In this document: positions 63,993 through 64,000 of the stretch, one piece after another | How positions within the stretch are numbered: position 1 is the first letter of the stretch | Layout of the letters: each line of letters starts with the position of its first letter | Origin: Hymenobacter sp. GOD-10R | GTDB taxonomy: Bacteria > Bacteroidota > Bacteroidia > Cytophagales > Hymenobacteraceae | NCBI RefSeq assembly: GCF_035609205.1 | Contig: NZ_CP141184.1 | Location: 6,314,501-6,378,500, forward strand | Length of the DNA stretch: 64,000 nucleotides | Reading direction: 5' to 3' | Translations under genes and position numbers: made by a program | The notes under the pieces: generated by a model | The model's database searches: none | What the model saw: the letters and a program-made list of their open reading frames with translations, nothing else | Told to the model about the DNA's origin: nothing

Positions 63993-64000
63993 GTGCTTGT

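Overview
The window looks like chromosomal DNA of a Bacteroidota bacterium of the Hymenobacter type (Cytophagales). It has a SusC/SusD pair, lipoprotein and Sec signals of Bacteroidota style, CDSs of about 55-65% GC, very few strong Shine-Dalgarno sites, TAnnTTTG-like -7 elements and many intergenic palindromes. The genus is an inference from overall look; no rRNA, tRNA, CRISPR array or transposase was found.

Layout. 0-18 kb holds mostly housekeeping and envelope genes: a glutamate dehydrogenase cut by the left edge, cdsA, a CPBP membrane protease, dusB, an EamA exporter, gpmA, two paralogous CPA1 Na+/H+ antiporters, a complete RND efflux set (adaptor, pump, outer-membrane channel) and a divergent GAPDH. 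18-23 kb is different. After two small secreted or lipoprotein genes comes an AT-rich cassette of three genes (beta-barrel porin-like protein, small PstS-like periplasmic domain, HAMP sensor kinase). The kinase has Asp-Arg where the phospho-accepting His-Glu should be. 23-40 kb is a polysaccharide utilisation locus on the minus strand: susC, susD, GH3, type-B carboxylesterase, GH30 and GH42. A Nudix-fold, NrtR/AraR-like regulator is divergent from susC, and a second GH3 is convergent with the regulator. The enzyme set resembles known beta-1,6-glucan loci, but this is inference.

40-47 kb carries an SGNH esterase, an 85-residue orphan, a five-PAS histidine kinase and nagA. 47-64 kb is a second, plus-strand carbohydrate cluster without SusC/D: a GH130/GH43-like beta-propeller enzyme, two GH2 enzymes, GH106, GH127, a sialate-O-acetylesterase-like protein and a DUF5703-type protein. 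Every product has an export signal. The combination points to arabinose-, rhamnose- and galactose-containing plant glycans such as pectin side chains.

The most notable structures not explained by genes are as follows. (1) A pair of TGCGTA-N5-TACGCA operators lies 34 bp from the regulator start. It recurs with the same geometry 3.7 kb away, in front of a nine-codon relic of a second regulator gene. (2) A dispersed family of long palindromes with a GTCAT(C/G/T)C...CGAAG core punctuates gene ends; an unrelated palindrome of the CCCCCTCTCC type runs into the 5' end of the last gene. (3) A Gly-Gly-Gly-Thr-Thr repeat is inserted in a predicted surface loop of the efflux channel.
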